In this document: positions 16,205-23,510 of the stretch, piece by piece
How positions within the stretch are numbered: position 1 is the first letter of the stretch
Layout of the letters: every line of letters starts with the position of its first letter
DNA from: an uncultured Oscillibacter sp.
GTDB lineage: Bacteria; Bacillota; Clostridia; Oscillospirales; Oscillospiraceae
Direction: 5' to 3'
Length of the DNA stretch: 64,000 nt
Assembly: GCA_910583695.1 (NCBI GenBank)
Contig: CAJTZL010000001.1
Span: 62,001-126,000, forward strand
The notes under the pieces: model-generated
Databases searched by the model: none
What the model was told of the DNA's origin: nothing
What the model saw: the letters and a program-made list of their open reading frames with translations, nothing else
Translations under genes and position numbers: made by a program

Positions 16205-17243
16205 AGTAAAAGTCGTCTCTGGGGAGCGCACCGCCTACGGACTCCGGGCCCGCCTCCGCCAGCACCTGGAGATAGCCGGAGAGCTTTTCATACATCTCCT
16301 GTCCGGTGAGGCAGACGATGTTGCAGTGCGGCAGGGCCTTTTCCGCGATGGCGGGGCTTTCGATGATGCCGCATGCCGCCACCAGCTCCGCCGCTTCGGC
16401 GGTGTTCTCGTTCACCCAGTCCACGGAAACGGCATACTCCTTGAGGAACTCCTCCACCAGCCCCGGGCGCTCCTCCACCAGGTCCCGCCGGGCCGCCGCC
16501 ACGCCGGTAATCATGGCGGAGCCGTTATCCAGTGCGTCCCACTCCGCCGTCAGGTCCAGGGCCACCCGGAGGTTTTCCAGCTTTCCCTGGGCCACGGTGA
16601 CGAAGGGCTGAGGCAGCAAAGCGAGGTCCGCCGTTCCCGCCGCCAGGGCGGCGACACATTCAGCGTGCTCGGATTTCCACTCAACGGTCACGTCCTGGTC
16701 CGGGTCCAGGCCGCTTTGCTCCAGGAGGTAGCGGAGGCCAAACTCCGGCGTAGACCCCTTCCCGGCGGCGACGATGGATTTTCCCTTGAGGTCCGCCATG
16801 GACCGGACACTCTCCCCGCCGTTCTCCACGATGTAGAGAACCCCCAGGGTATTGACGGCCAGGGTGACGATTTGGCCCTCGGTCTTGTTATAGAGGACCG
16901 CCGCCAGATTGGCGGGAACGCAGACGATATCCAGCTCCCCCTTGATGAGCTTGGGGGTCAGCTCGTCGGCGGAGCCCGCCAGGGTATAGCTGTTGACGCC
17001 GTCGTTGGAGATCATGCGGATCAGTCCCATGGCGGTGGGGCCCTTCAGCGCCCCCACCCGCAGGGCGGGAACCTCCGGCGGCGCTTCCTCCGGGCTCTCC
17101 GGGGCGGTTTCGGAGGCCGGTTCCTCCACCGGGTTGGAACCACCCACCACTTGAGCAGGGCCGTCTTCGCCGCGAATCACGCCGCAGGCGGAAAGGGCCA
17201 GCAGCAGGGCTAAGGCAAGGGCAAGGGTCTTCAAGGCTTTCAT
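16194..17243 (-). CDS. ABC transporter substrate-binding lipoprotein (NMT1/SsuA-like)
   Basis: 349 residues with a lipoprotein signal peptide: MKALKTLALALALLLALSAC, lipobox LSAC at about 17-20. An acidic, Pro-rich linker (about 28-58) precedes a two-lobe periplasmic-binding fold with ALRVGALKGPTAMGLIRM at its start, the pattern of NMT1/SsuA/ThiY proteins. It presents the substrate to the permease and ATPase downstream. The ligand cannot be read from sequence; sulfonates, nitrate-like ions, guanidine-related compounds and pyrimidine precursors are all carried by this superfamily. It follows a TM1266-type gene by 38 bases. Confidence 0.88.
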   Translation of the reverse strand: MKALKTLALALALLLALSACGVIRGEDGPAQVVGGSNPVEEPASETAPESPEEAPPEVPALRVGALKGPTAMGLIRMISNDGVNSYTLAGSADELTPKLIKGELDIVCVPANLAAVLYNKTEGQIVTLAVNTLGVLYIVENGGESVRSMADLKGKSIVAAGKGSTPEFGLRYLLEQSGLDPDQDVTVEWKSEHAECVAALAAGTADLALLPQPFVTVAQGKLENLRVALDLTAEWDALDNGSAMITGVAAARRDLVEERPGLVEEFLKEYAVSVDWVNENTAEAAELVAACGIIESPAIAEKALPHCNIVCLTGQEMYEKLSGYLQVLAEAGPESVGGALPRDDFYYGN

Positions 17244-17281
17244 CCGTTGTTTCCTCCCATAATGTGTTCTTTTTGCAGGGC

Positions 17282-17533
17282 TCAGGCATTTTCGGGGGCG
17301 TAAACGGTCTTCGCCGTCACGCCGGGCAGCCGCCCGATCTTCCCGGACAGGGCGGAAATCACGTCCGCCGGGGCGTCCAGGGCCACGCTGATGAGCCGGA
17401 TTCCCCGCTCCCGGCAGGGAATGCCCATCCGGCCAAGGACGGCGCTCTCATACTGGTGCAGCAAGGCGTTCAGCGCCGCCACGGAGTCCGCCTCCCGGAC
17501 GATGACCGCCAGGACGGCGATACGGGTTTCCAT
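17282..17533 (-). CDS. TM1266-type iron-only hydrogenase system regulator (ACT-like)
   Basis: 83 residues from the ATG at 17533 with GGAGG 9 bases upstream; the longer frame runs through the leader and terminator and is rejected. The sequence METRIAVLAVIVREADSVA, then GIPCRERGIRLISVALD and a C-terminal IGRLPGVTAKTVYA match the small ferredoxin-like ACT/NikR-C fold family named after Thermotoga TM1266. Members are usually encoded with hydE, hydF or hydG maturases. Here it leads an ABC transporter operon instead. It lacks an obvious DNA-binding domain, so it may sense a ligand. A [FeFe] hydrogenase gene lies 44 kb away in the window. Confidence 0.8.
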   Translation of the reverse strand: METRIAVLAVIVREADSVAALNALLHQYESAVLGRMGIPCRERGIRLISVALDAPADVISALSGKIGRLPGVTAKTVYAPENA

Positions 17534-17743
17534 ATAGTCTTCCCTCCTTTTTGAAAAACAAAGCCCCTCCGCCTGTCCGGCAGAGGGGCCGCAAACGCAT
17601 GACTCACCCAGACTCGGAGAAATTGCTCCTCCGCGTCGGCTGTTCTCTCCTCTTACGGCTCGGATGCCACCTTGCCGCCAGACCGGCAGATCTGAAAATC
17701 CGGTCCTCCAGTCAGAAATCACTTCCCGGGGACGGGCTTCCTG
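17534..17743 (-). promoter_or_regulatory. Structured 210-nt leader, riboswitch candidate
   Basis: Between the promoter start point (about 17743) and the TM1266-type gene lies a leader with several predicted hairpins: CCCGTCCCCGGG near the 5' end, GACCGG...CCGGTC, GGC...GCC around a purine-rich loop, and GGAG...CTCC. It ends with a strong terminator 12 bases or so before the ribosome binding site. Promoter, folded region, terminator, then RBS is the layout of a transcription-attenuating riboswitch. I could not match it to TPP, FMN, SAM, cobalamin, lysine, glycine, guanidine or molybdenum-cofactor consensus. No peptide-coding leader or T-box core (GGTGGNACC) is present. Confidence 0.55.
17551..17589 (-). 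terminator. Attenuator terminator before the TM1266-type gene
   Basis: The stem GCCCCTC...GAGGGGC (with inner GCC/GGC pairing) is followed by TTTGTTTTT on the minus strand, and lies upstream of the first gene of the operon rather than after one. Full termination here would silence the operon, so it must be conditional. Confidence 0.8.
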
Positions 17744-17749
17744 TAAACG

Positions 17750-17778
17750 ATGATAGCATGGAAGGAATCGGATGTCAA
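17750..17778 (-). promoter_or_regulatory. Promoter of the TM1266-type/ABC operon
   Basis: Consensus TTGACA, 17-base spacer, TATCAT on the minus strand. It is a strong promoter, consistent with control being exerted downstream in the leader. Confidence 0.8.
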
Positions 17779-17832
17779 GGTTGATCTTTCCAGAGGAGTG
17801 CCCGATTACGCATTTTATCGGAGGAACACAGC

Positions 17833-17862
17833 GCAGGGGCGAACACATAGGTCCGCCCCTGC
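17833..17862 (-). repeat. Short palindromic repeat after alr (copy A)
   Basis: The arms gcaggggcg (17833-17841) and cgcccctgc (17854-17862) are perfectly complementary. On the minus strand the core GGGGCGGA-CT--GTGT-CGCCCC is shared with the element at 27449-27479. Both copies lie just after minus-strand genes. No T-run follows. It may act as the alr transcript end or stabiliser. Confidence 0.6.
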
Positions 17863-17942
17863 AGAATAAGCGCTTCAAACGGGACACGCCTCTTTCCCAC
17901 CGGCCTCCTCAATCGTTTCCACCTCCGGCATTGGCGAAACGC

Positions 17943-19118
17943 TCACTCCTTGTCCAGGTAGTCCAGAATCTCCACCACTTCTCCCCCCCGGAGATACACC
18001 CGGGGCACCCGGCGGGCCACGGCGCAGAGGAGCTCATAGGAGATGGTTCCCGCCTTTTCCGCCGCCTGGGCAAAGCCGTCCGCCGGAGCGGCTCCCAGCA
18101 GCGTGACCTCGTCTCCGGCGGAGACCCCCGGCGCCTGGGAGGCATCCAGAACGATCTGGTCCATGCTCACCCGGCCGATCACCGGCGCGGGACAGCCGTG
18201 AATAGAAGCCATGCCCAGGTTGGACAGGCACCGGGGATAGCCGTCGGCGTAGCCGCAGCAAACCGTGGCCGCCCGCAGGGCGCGGTCCGCCGTATAATAC
18301 CGCCCGTAGCCCACGCAGTCTCCGGGGGCCAGATCCTTCACCTGACTGACCACGGTTTTCAGGGACATGGCGGGCCGGAGGCCGGGAAAGGCTACCTGGG
18401 CGCTGGGGTCCTGGCCATAGAGAATGACCCCGGCCCGGACCATGTCGCAGCTCCATTCCGGATGGGCCGTCAGCCCGGCGGAGTTGGAGCAGTGAACGGT
18501 TTTCAAGGGTCCCACCGCTTCCAGGCACTCCACCACCCGGCGGAACAGGGTGTACTGCCCCTCCGTGTAGCGGCGGTCCTCCTCCGTCAGGGAGTCCGCC
18601 ACGGAAAAGTGCTGGAACGCACCGGTGATGGAAAGGCCGTTCAGCCTCCGGCACTCCAGGAGGCCGGAAACCGCCCCCTCAAAGTCCCGGCAGGCCCCGA
18701 AGCCGATGCGGCCCATGCCGGTATCGATCTTCAAGTGCCCCTCCACCGTCACCCCGGCGGCCTCCGCCGCACGAGACAGGGCCCGGGCGTACTCCAGGCT
18801 GTAGACTGCCTGGGTAATGCCCTCCGCCGCCAGCGTCCCGGCGCACTCCGGGCGGGTCATGCCCAGAATCAAAATGGGCTGTCTGATGCCGCTGCGGCGC
18901 AGATGCCGGGCCTCCGCCAGGGAGCTGACAGCAAACCAGGCCGCCCCTGCCGCCCCCAGGGTCCGGGCCGCCATGCGGTCCCCGTGGCCGTAGGCGTCGG
19001 CCTTTACCACGGCGCAGACCGCCGCAGGCGCCGCCTTTTCCTGAATCAGGCGGAAGTTATGGGCCAGGGCGTCCAGGTCGATTTCCGCCCAGCAGTGGGC
19101 GTCGAATGCCGTATTCAT
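17943..19118 (-). CDS. alr: Alanine racemase
   Basis: 391 residues. This PLP enzyme interconverts L- and D-alanine, supplying D-Ala for peptidoglycan. The PLP-binding Lys39 is in VCAVVKADAYGHG at the N-terminal barrel; the second conserved block CVGYGRYYTADRALRAATVCCGYADGY and the active-site loop around MDQIVLDAS are present. Its length is typical. The ATG at 19118 has GGAGGGG upstream. It is a single-gene unit with its own promoter. Confidence 0.95.
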   Translation of the reverse strand: MNTAFDAHCWAEIDLDALAHNFRLIQEKAAPAAVCAVVKADAYGHGDRMAARTLGAAGAAWFAVSSLAEARHLRRSGIRQPILILGMTRPECAGTLAAEGITQAVYSLEYARALSRAAEAAGVTVEGHLKIDTGMGRIGFGACRDFEGAVSGLLECRRLNGLSITGAFQHFSVADSLTEEDRRYTEGQYTLFRRVVECLEAVGPLKTVHCSNSAGLTAHPEWSCDMVRAGVILYGQDPSAQVAFPGLRPAMSLKTVVSQVKDLAPGDCVGYGRYYTADRALRAATVCCGYADGYPRCLSNLGMASIHGCPAPVIGRVSMDQIVLDASQAPGVSAGDEVTLLGAAPADGFAQAAEKAGTISYELLCAVARRVPRVYLRGGEVVEILDYLDKE

Positions 19119-19159
19119 CGGGAGTCCCCTCCAGTCTTTTGGGATGCCGTATCAGAGAT

Positions 19160-19188
19160 ATCTTACTCCGTTTCCGCCTGGGGCGCAA
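19160..19188 (-). promoter_or_regulatory. Promoter of alr
   Basis: TTGCGC and TAAGAT with a 17-base spacer on the minus strand, about 40 bases before the alr start codon. Confidence 0.6.
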
Positions 19189-19207
19189 CGGCGTTTTCTG
19201 CTGAGTA

Positions 19208-19681
19208 TCAGGCGTTTTGTGCAGGCCCGGGCCGCCGCTTCTCCATACGGTAATTGGTCATGGGCACCCCGTGCCGGACCACCCGCCGCTCCCGGACCAG
19301 CCGGTATCCCCGGCTCTCGAAAAACGGCCGGGCGGTGATGGAGGCGTGGGTGACAATCCGCTCCGTCCCCACCGTCGCCTCCAGCGCGCCGCAGAGGGCG
19401 GAGGCGATGCCCCGGCGCTGAAAGTCTTTGTGCACATACAGCCGGTCCAGATAGCCCGAGGCGTCCATGTCCCCGAACCCTGCAAGGATCTCCCCTTCCA
19501 TTGCCACAAACGCGGTGTGTTCCGCCAGCGTCCGGCCCCACTCCGCCGTATCCGGGGCGCCGTCCGCCCAGGCGTCCAGCTGTTCCGGCGTGTAGTCCCC
19601 GGCATTCACCGTATGCACCGTGTCGTAAAACAATTCCGTGATTTCCGGAAGGTCCGAGGGGCGGTATGGCCGGACGGTCAT
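19208..19681 (-). CDS. GNAT-family N-acetyltransferase
   Basis: 157 residues with the GNAT acetyl-CoA binding pattern LYVHKDFQRRGIASALCGAL (motif A, R-x-x-G-x-A) at about residues 85-104 and a C-terminal SRGYRLV-like strand preceded by FF. The N-terminal half (MTVRPYRPSDLPEITELFYDTVHTVNAGDYTPEQLDAWA) resembles uncharacterised YafP-like acetyltransferases. Its start overlaps the thrC stop by 4 bases (ATGA), so the two are translationally coupled. The acetylated substrate is unknown. Confidence 0.85.
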   Translation of the reverse strand: MTVRPYRPSDLPEITELFYDTVHTVNAGDYTPEQLDAWADGAPDTAEWGRTLAEHTAFVAMEGEILAGFGDMDASGYLDRLYVHKDFQRRGIASALCGALEATVGTERIVTHASITARPFFESRGYRLVRERRVVRHGVPMTNYRMEKRRPGPAQNA

Positions 19682-20925
19682 GCCTCGTCCGTCCGGATTC
19701 CCCGTTCTGCGAAGGCCTCCAGCAGCCGGTCCATGCTTCCGGGGATGGCAATGGGCTCCCCGCAGGCGGCGATGGCGTTGGCCACGTCCTTCAAGCCGTT
19801 CCCCGTCACCACGGAAACCACCGTGTCGTGTTTGCCGATTTTTCCGGCCTCGCAGAGCTTCTTCACCCCTGCCGTGCCCGTGACTCCGGCGGGCTCGCCG
19901 AAGACGCCGCAGGTCCGCCCCAGCAGCTGCTGGGCCGCCATGATCTCCTCGTCCGTGACGTTCACCGTCAGGCCGCGGGACTCCCGGATGGCCAGGAGGG
20001 CTTTGTCCGCGTTCCGGGGCACACCCACGGCGATGGAGTCCGCCAGGGTGTTCTCCTCCATGGGTTTCCAGGGTTCGCCGGTCTCAATCGCCCGGTTTAA
20101 GGGGCAGCAGCCCGCCGCCTGGGCGGAGATGAGCCGGGGCAGGCGGTCGATGAAGCCGATGGCATGCAGGTCCTTCAGGCCCTTCCACAGCCCCGCGATG
20201 GTACAGCCGTCCCCCACGGAGATGGCGATGTAATCCGGGACCTGCCAGTTCAACTGCTCCAGGATCTCCAGGGCCACGGTCTTCTTGCCCTCGGAGAGAT
20301 AGGGGTTGATGGCGGCGTTGCGGTTGTACCAGCCCCATTTGTCGATGGCCGCTTTGGAAAGCTCGAAGGTCTCCTCATAACTCCCCTGAACGGAGATCAC
20401 CGCGGCCCCGAAGGTCATCAGCTGGGCCACCTTCCCCTTGGGGGCCCGGGAGGGAACGAAAATGTACGTGGACAGCCCTGCCGCCGCCGCGTTGCCCGCC
20501 AGGGAGGAGGCGGCGTTTCCGGTGGAGGAGCAGGCAATCACCCCGGCCCCGGCCTCCCGGGCCTTGGCCACGGCCATGGCGCTGGCCCGGTCCTTGAGGG
20601 ACGCCGTGGGGTTCTGGCCGTCGTCCTTCACAAAGAGACGGCCCAGGCCCAATTGCTCCGCAAGGCGCGGCTCCTCGTAAAGCGGGGACCAGCCCACCCG
20701 CAGGGGCGTGGGGGCCGTGTCCTCCTCAATGGGCAGCAGCTCCCGGTAGCGCCACATGGACCGCTCGCCCCGGTTCGCCAGAACCTCCTTGGTCAGACGG
20801 GCTTTGATGTACTCATAGTCATAGGTGATATCCAAAATGCCGCCGCATTCACAGGTGGTCAGGTCCGGCGCGGCCGCGTAGGTTTTGCCGCAGCGGATGC
20901 ATTTTCCGTATTTCACATGTCTCAT
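19678..20925 (-). CDS. thrC: Threonine synthase
   Basis: 415 residues. It converts O-phosphohomoserine to threonine with PLP. An N-terminal CxxC...CxC zinc-ribbon-like stretch (CIRCGKTY...CEC, residues 9-27) precedes the fold-type II catalytic domain. PLP Lys111 is in DGQNPTASLKDRAS, and the phosphate-binding loop SSTGNAASSLAGNAAAAG follows. This is the shorter ThrC class related to archaeal and plant enzymes. The ATG at 20925 has GAGAGGAG upstream. Confidence 0.94.
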   Translation of the reverse strand: MRHVKYGKCIRCGKTYAAAPDLTTCECGGILDITYDYEYIKARLTKEVLANRGERSMWRYRELLPIEEDTAPTPLRVGWSPLYEEPRLAEQLGLGRLFVKDDGQNPTASLKDRASAMAVAKAREAGAGVIACSSTGNAASSLAGNAAAAGLSTYIFVPSRAPKGKVAQLMTFGAAVISVQGSYEETFELSKAAIDKWGWYNRNAAINPYLSEGKKTVALEILEQLNWQVPDYIAISVGDGCTIAGLWKGLKDLHAIGFIDRLPRLISAQAAGCCPLNRAIETGEPWKPMEENTLADSIAVGVPRNADKALLAIRESRGLTVNVTDEEIMAAQQLLGRTCGVFGEPAGVTGTAGVKKLCEAGKIGKHDTVVSVVTGNGLKDVANAIAACGEPIAIPGSMDRLLEAFAERGIRTDEA

Positions 20926-20955
20926 GGTCCCGCTCCTCTCTCAAATAATGGTTCC

Positions 20956-20984
20956 ATCATAGCAAATAGGTCGGCCTTTGTCAA
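20956..20984 (-). promoter_or_regulatory. Promoter of thrC
   Basis: Consensus TTGACA, 17-base spacer, TATGAT on the minus strand, about 25 bases before the predicted RBS. It lies back to back with the plus-strand promoter at 20998-21026. No T-box or other attenuator is seen in the short leader. Confidence 0.75.
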
Positions 20985-20997
20985 ACGGAATGGGGGC

Positions 20998-21026
20998 TTG
21001 CCGCCGCCTCCGGCAGGTGCTATACT
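20998..21026 (+). promoter_or_regulatory. Promoter of the 223-aa membrane protein gene
   Basis: TTGCCG and TATACT with a 17-base spacer. It is divergent from the thrC promoter, with only 13 bases between the two -35 elements. Confidence 0.6.
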
Positions 21027-21059
21027 GGCGGCATGAATCCGAATTTACGGAGGTCTGTC

Positions 21060-21731
21060 ATGAAAAAGAACCATACTGCCGGACTTCTCAGCCTCCTGTT
21101 GTGGGCCGTTCTCCTCAGCCTCCTTGTGAGCGCCCTGAAGTACGGCACAGGAGGAATCGCGCCGGGGACGTGGGCGCCGATCCGCACGGCGGGGCTGGTC
21201 TTTCTGGCTCTGACGGCGGCGACGGTGCTTTTCTCCGCCAGAGGCCACCGGCTCCGCATCGCCCTGATGCTGGCCGTGGGAGTGGCGCTGAGCATTCTCG
21301 CTAATCGGCTGCATCTCTCTTTCGGCACAGTGGCTTTGCTGTTTCTGGCTTTGTCCGCCCTGTATATCCTCGGCCCCGCCGTCTTCCAGACCCTCCGCTT
21401 CCGAAAAATCGCCAGACGCTTCAACACCGCCTGCAGCGCCTACGAAGCAAGCCGGGACGGCGCTGCCTATCTCGCCGCCCTGGACCAACTCAATTCTCTG
21501 GTCTCACCTGCGCAGCTCATCCGGCATCAGGAGCTGGGGGATATCACATTCCGGGAATACCTCGCTTGTGAGCGCATCCGGGTTCTGGAGAACATGGAGC
21601 GCACGGAGGAAAGCCGCACCCTTGAGACCCGGCTCCGGCAGGAGACGGCCAGTCCCGGCCTCCGGAGCCGGCTGGACCGGAAGGCGGCGGAGTCCGCCAT
21701 GGATACCCCTCCGGAAAACAGCCTGGAATGA
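21060..21731 (+). CDS. Membrane protein of unknown function (four spans)
   Basis: 223 residues from the ATG at 21060, which has GGAGG 6 bases upstream. Four hydrophobic spans fill roughly the first 120 residues (GLLSLLLWAVLLSLLVSAL, AGLVFLALTAATVLFSA, IALMLAVGVALSILA, ALLFLALSALYILG). A soluble helical tail of about 100 residues follows, with many Glu/Arg pairs. It is a single gene with its own promoter and terminator, divergent from thrC. The family is not recognised and no function can be assigned. Confidence 0.75.
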   Translation: MKKNHTAGLLSLLLWAVLLSLLVSALKYGTGGIAPGTWAPIRTAGLVFLALTAATVLFSARGHRLRIALMLAVGVALSILANRLHLSFGTVALLFLALSALYILGPAVFQTLRFRKIARRFNTACSAYEASRDGAAYLAALDQLNSLVSPAQLIRHQELGDITFREYLACERIRVLENMERTEESRTLETRLRQETASPGLRSRLDRKAAESAMDTPPENSLE

Positions 21732-21732
21732 C

Positions 21733-21766
21733 AAAAGCCCGGCGCGGAACACCGTGCCGGGCTTTT
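21733..21766. terminator. Bidirectional terminator between the membrane protein gene and leuB
   Basis: The stem agcccggc / gccgggct has A and T runs on both flanks. It lies between converging genes, so it can end both the plus-strand transcript and the leu operon. Confidence 0.85.
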
Positions 21767-21774
21767 TCGCGCCC

Positions 21775-22845
21775 TCAGATACGGGACCGGATTTCCGCCC
21801 CCATGGCCTTGCAGCCCAGGAGCGTCCCGCCCTCGTTCAGAATGTCCCCGCAGCGGAAGCCCGCCTTCAGGGTGCTGTCCACGGCGGCTTCCACGGCGTC
21901 GGCCTCCGCCGCCATGTCGAAGCTGTACCGCAGCATCATGGCCGCCGCCAGAATCGTCCCGATGGGGTTGGCCTTGTCCTGCCCGGCGATGTCCGGGGCG
22001 GAGCCGTGGATGGGCTCGTAGAGGCCCCGGGTCCCCTCCCCCATGCTGGAGGACGGAATCATCCCGATGGAGCCGGTGATCTGGCTGGCCTCGTCGGAGA
22101 GGATGTCGCCAAAGAGGTTCTCCGTCACGATGACGTCAAACTGGCTGGGGTCCCGGACAATCTGCATGGCGGCGTTGTCCACGTACATGTGGAGCAGCTC
22201 CACGTCCGGGTAATCCTTCGCCACCTCCTCCACGGTCTTTCGCCAGAGGCGGGAGGTGTCCAGCACGTTGGCCTTGTCGATGGAAGTCACCCGTCCCCGG
22301 CGCTTTTGGGCCATGTCGAAGGCCACCTTCGCCACCCGGCGGATCTCATGCTCACTGTAGGAGCACACGTCCACGGCCTTCTGTTCCCCGTCCACCTCGG
22401 AAGTGGTGTGCTCGCCGAAGTACATGCCGCCGATAAGCTCCCGGACCACCACGAAGTCGATGCCCCTGGCGGCGATGTCCGCCCGGAGGGGGCAGGCGGC
22501 GGAAAGGTCGGCGAACATCCGGGCGGGCCGGACATTGGTATAGAGGCCCATGGCGCTGCGGAGCTTCAAAAGGCCCCGCTCCGGCCGGTTGGCGGAGGGC
22601 TGGGCATCCCACTTGGGGCCTCCCACCGCCCCCAGCAGCACGCTGTCAGAGCGCAGGCAGGTCTCCAGGCTGGAATCCGGCAGAGGCACACCAAAGGCAT
22701 CAATGGCACAGCCGCCCATGGGGGCCTCCTGATAGGTGAAGGTATGTCCGAACTTCTCCGCCACGGCGTCCAGCACGCTGACGGCCTCGTTTACGATCTC
22801 GGGGCCGATTCCGTCGCCCCGGATGACGGCAATGGTCTTGTTCAT
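21775..22845 (-). CDS. leuB: 3-isopropylmalate dehydrogenase LeuB
   Basis: 356 residues from the ATG at 22845, which overlaps the leuD stop by 4 bases. It oxidises and decarboxylates 3-isopropylmalate with NAD in leucine synthesis. The N-terminal IAVIRGDGIGPEIV, the active-site region RSAMGLYTNVRPARMF, the catalytic Lys/Asn region IDKANVLDTSRLW and the metal-binding LFGDILSDEASQITGSIGMIPS are all present. It is the last gene of the leu operon, ending at the bidirectional terminator. A divergent paralogue lies at 57359-58405. Confidence 0.95.
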   Translation of the reverse strand: MNKTIAVIRGDGIGPEIVNEAVSVLDAVAEKFGHTFTYQEAPMGGCAIDAFGVPLPDSSLETCLRSDSVLLGAVGGPKWDAQPSANRPERGLLKLRSAMGLYTNVRPARMFADLSAACPLRADIAARGIDFVVVRELIGGMYFGEHTTSEVDGEQKAVDVCSYSEHEIRRVAKVAFDMAQKRRGRVTSIDKANVLDTSRLWRKTVEEVAKDYPDVELLHMYVDNAAMQIVRDPSQFDVIVTENLFGDILSDEASQITGSIGMIPSSSMGEGTRGLYEPIHGSAPDIAGQDKANPIGTILAAAMMLRYSFDMAAEADAVEAAVDSTLKAGFRCGDILNEGGTLLGCKAMGAEIRSRI

Positions 22846-23339
22846 TTGTCCGCCTTTCCGGCCTTCAGGGAGGCCATGAGTCCGCCCTTTTCGATCATGT
22901 CCTTGATGAACGGCGGGAAGGGCTCCGCCTGATAGGTCTCCTGTTTGGTCACATTGGTGATGATGCCCGTGTCGAAGTCCACCGCCACCTGATCTCCGTC
23001 GGAAATGCCCGTGCTGGCGGCGGGGCACTCCAGAATGGCCAGACCAATGTTGATGGCGTTCCGGTAGAAAATCCGGGCGAAGGTAGCCGCGATGACGCAG
23101 CTGACTCCGCTGGCCTTGATGGCGATGGGGGCGTGCTCCCGGGAGGAGCCGCAGCCGAAGTTGACCCCGGCCACCATCACGTCGCCTGGCTTTACTTTAT
23201 GGATAAAATCCTTGTCGATGTCCTCCATGCAGTGGGCGGCCAGCTCCTTGTGGTCCGGGGTGTTCAGATAGCGGGCGGGGATGATGACGTCCGTGTCCAC
23301 GTGATCCCCGTATTTGTGGACGGTTCCCTGTACGTTCAT
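22842..23339 (-). CDS. leuD: 3-isopropylmalate dehydratase small subunit LeuD
   Basis: 165 residues. It is the swivel domain that completes the isopropylmalate isomerase active site with LeuC. The substrate-recognition loop reads YLNTPDHKELAAHC, and the conserved GVNFGCGSSREHAPIAIKASG and FYRNAINIGL blocks are present. Its length fits the short archaeal-type LeuD of anaerobes. It is overlapped by leuB, but separated from leuC by 171 noncoding bases. Confidence 0.94.
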   Translation of the reverse strand: MNVQGTVHKYGDHVDTDVIIPARYLNTPDHKELAAHCMEDIDKDFIHKVKPGDVMVAGVNFGCGSSREHAPIAIKASGVSCVIAATFARIFYRNAINIGLAILECPAASTGISDGDQVAVDFDTGIITNVTKQETYQAEPFPPFIKDMIEKGGLMASLKAGKADK

Positions 23340-23510
23340 AAAACGGTCTCCTTGCTCAAAATTTCTCGACGTTATCCAGGCCGCACCATCGTGCGCCGCA
23401 TCTGGAAACGGCGGAGATTTGGCAGAGCATCAAAGCTCTTTCCAGTCCTCTTTGCACTGCGGGTATCCAGAATCCTTGAGCGGCAAAGCCGCTGAGAGAT
23501 TCCGCAGCTT
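23340..23510 (-). other. Noncoding spacer between leuC and leuD with inverted repeats
   Basis: 171 bases separate two subunit genes that usually abut. The spacer holds small hairpins (AGCGGCTTTGCCGCT; AGAGCTTTGATGCTCT) nested in a longer imperfect pairing between CCGCAGTGCAAAGAG... and ...CCAGATGCGG. No start codon with an RBS opens a frame other than leuD itself (AAGGAG before 23339). It could be a relic insertion or an RNA processing element. Confidence 0.45.

Noticed and set aside
17534..17743. TPP, FMN, cobalamin, SAM or guanidine riboswitch for the structured leader
   Set aside because: None of the invariant blocks of these classes was found when read by eye; the leader was therefore left unclassified.
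17282..17887. 201-codon version of the TM1266-type gene
   Set aside because: It would translate through the terminator and leader and begin upstream of the promoter; the ATG at 17533 has a proper GGAGG.
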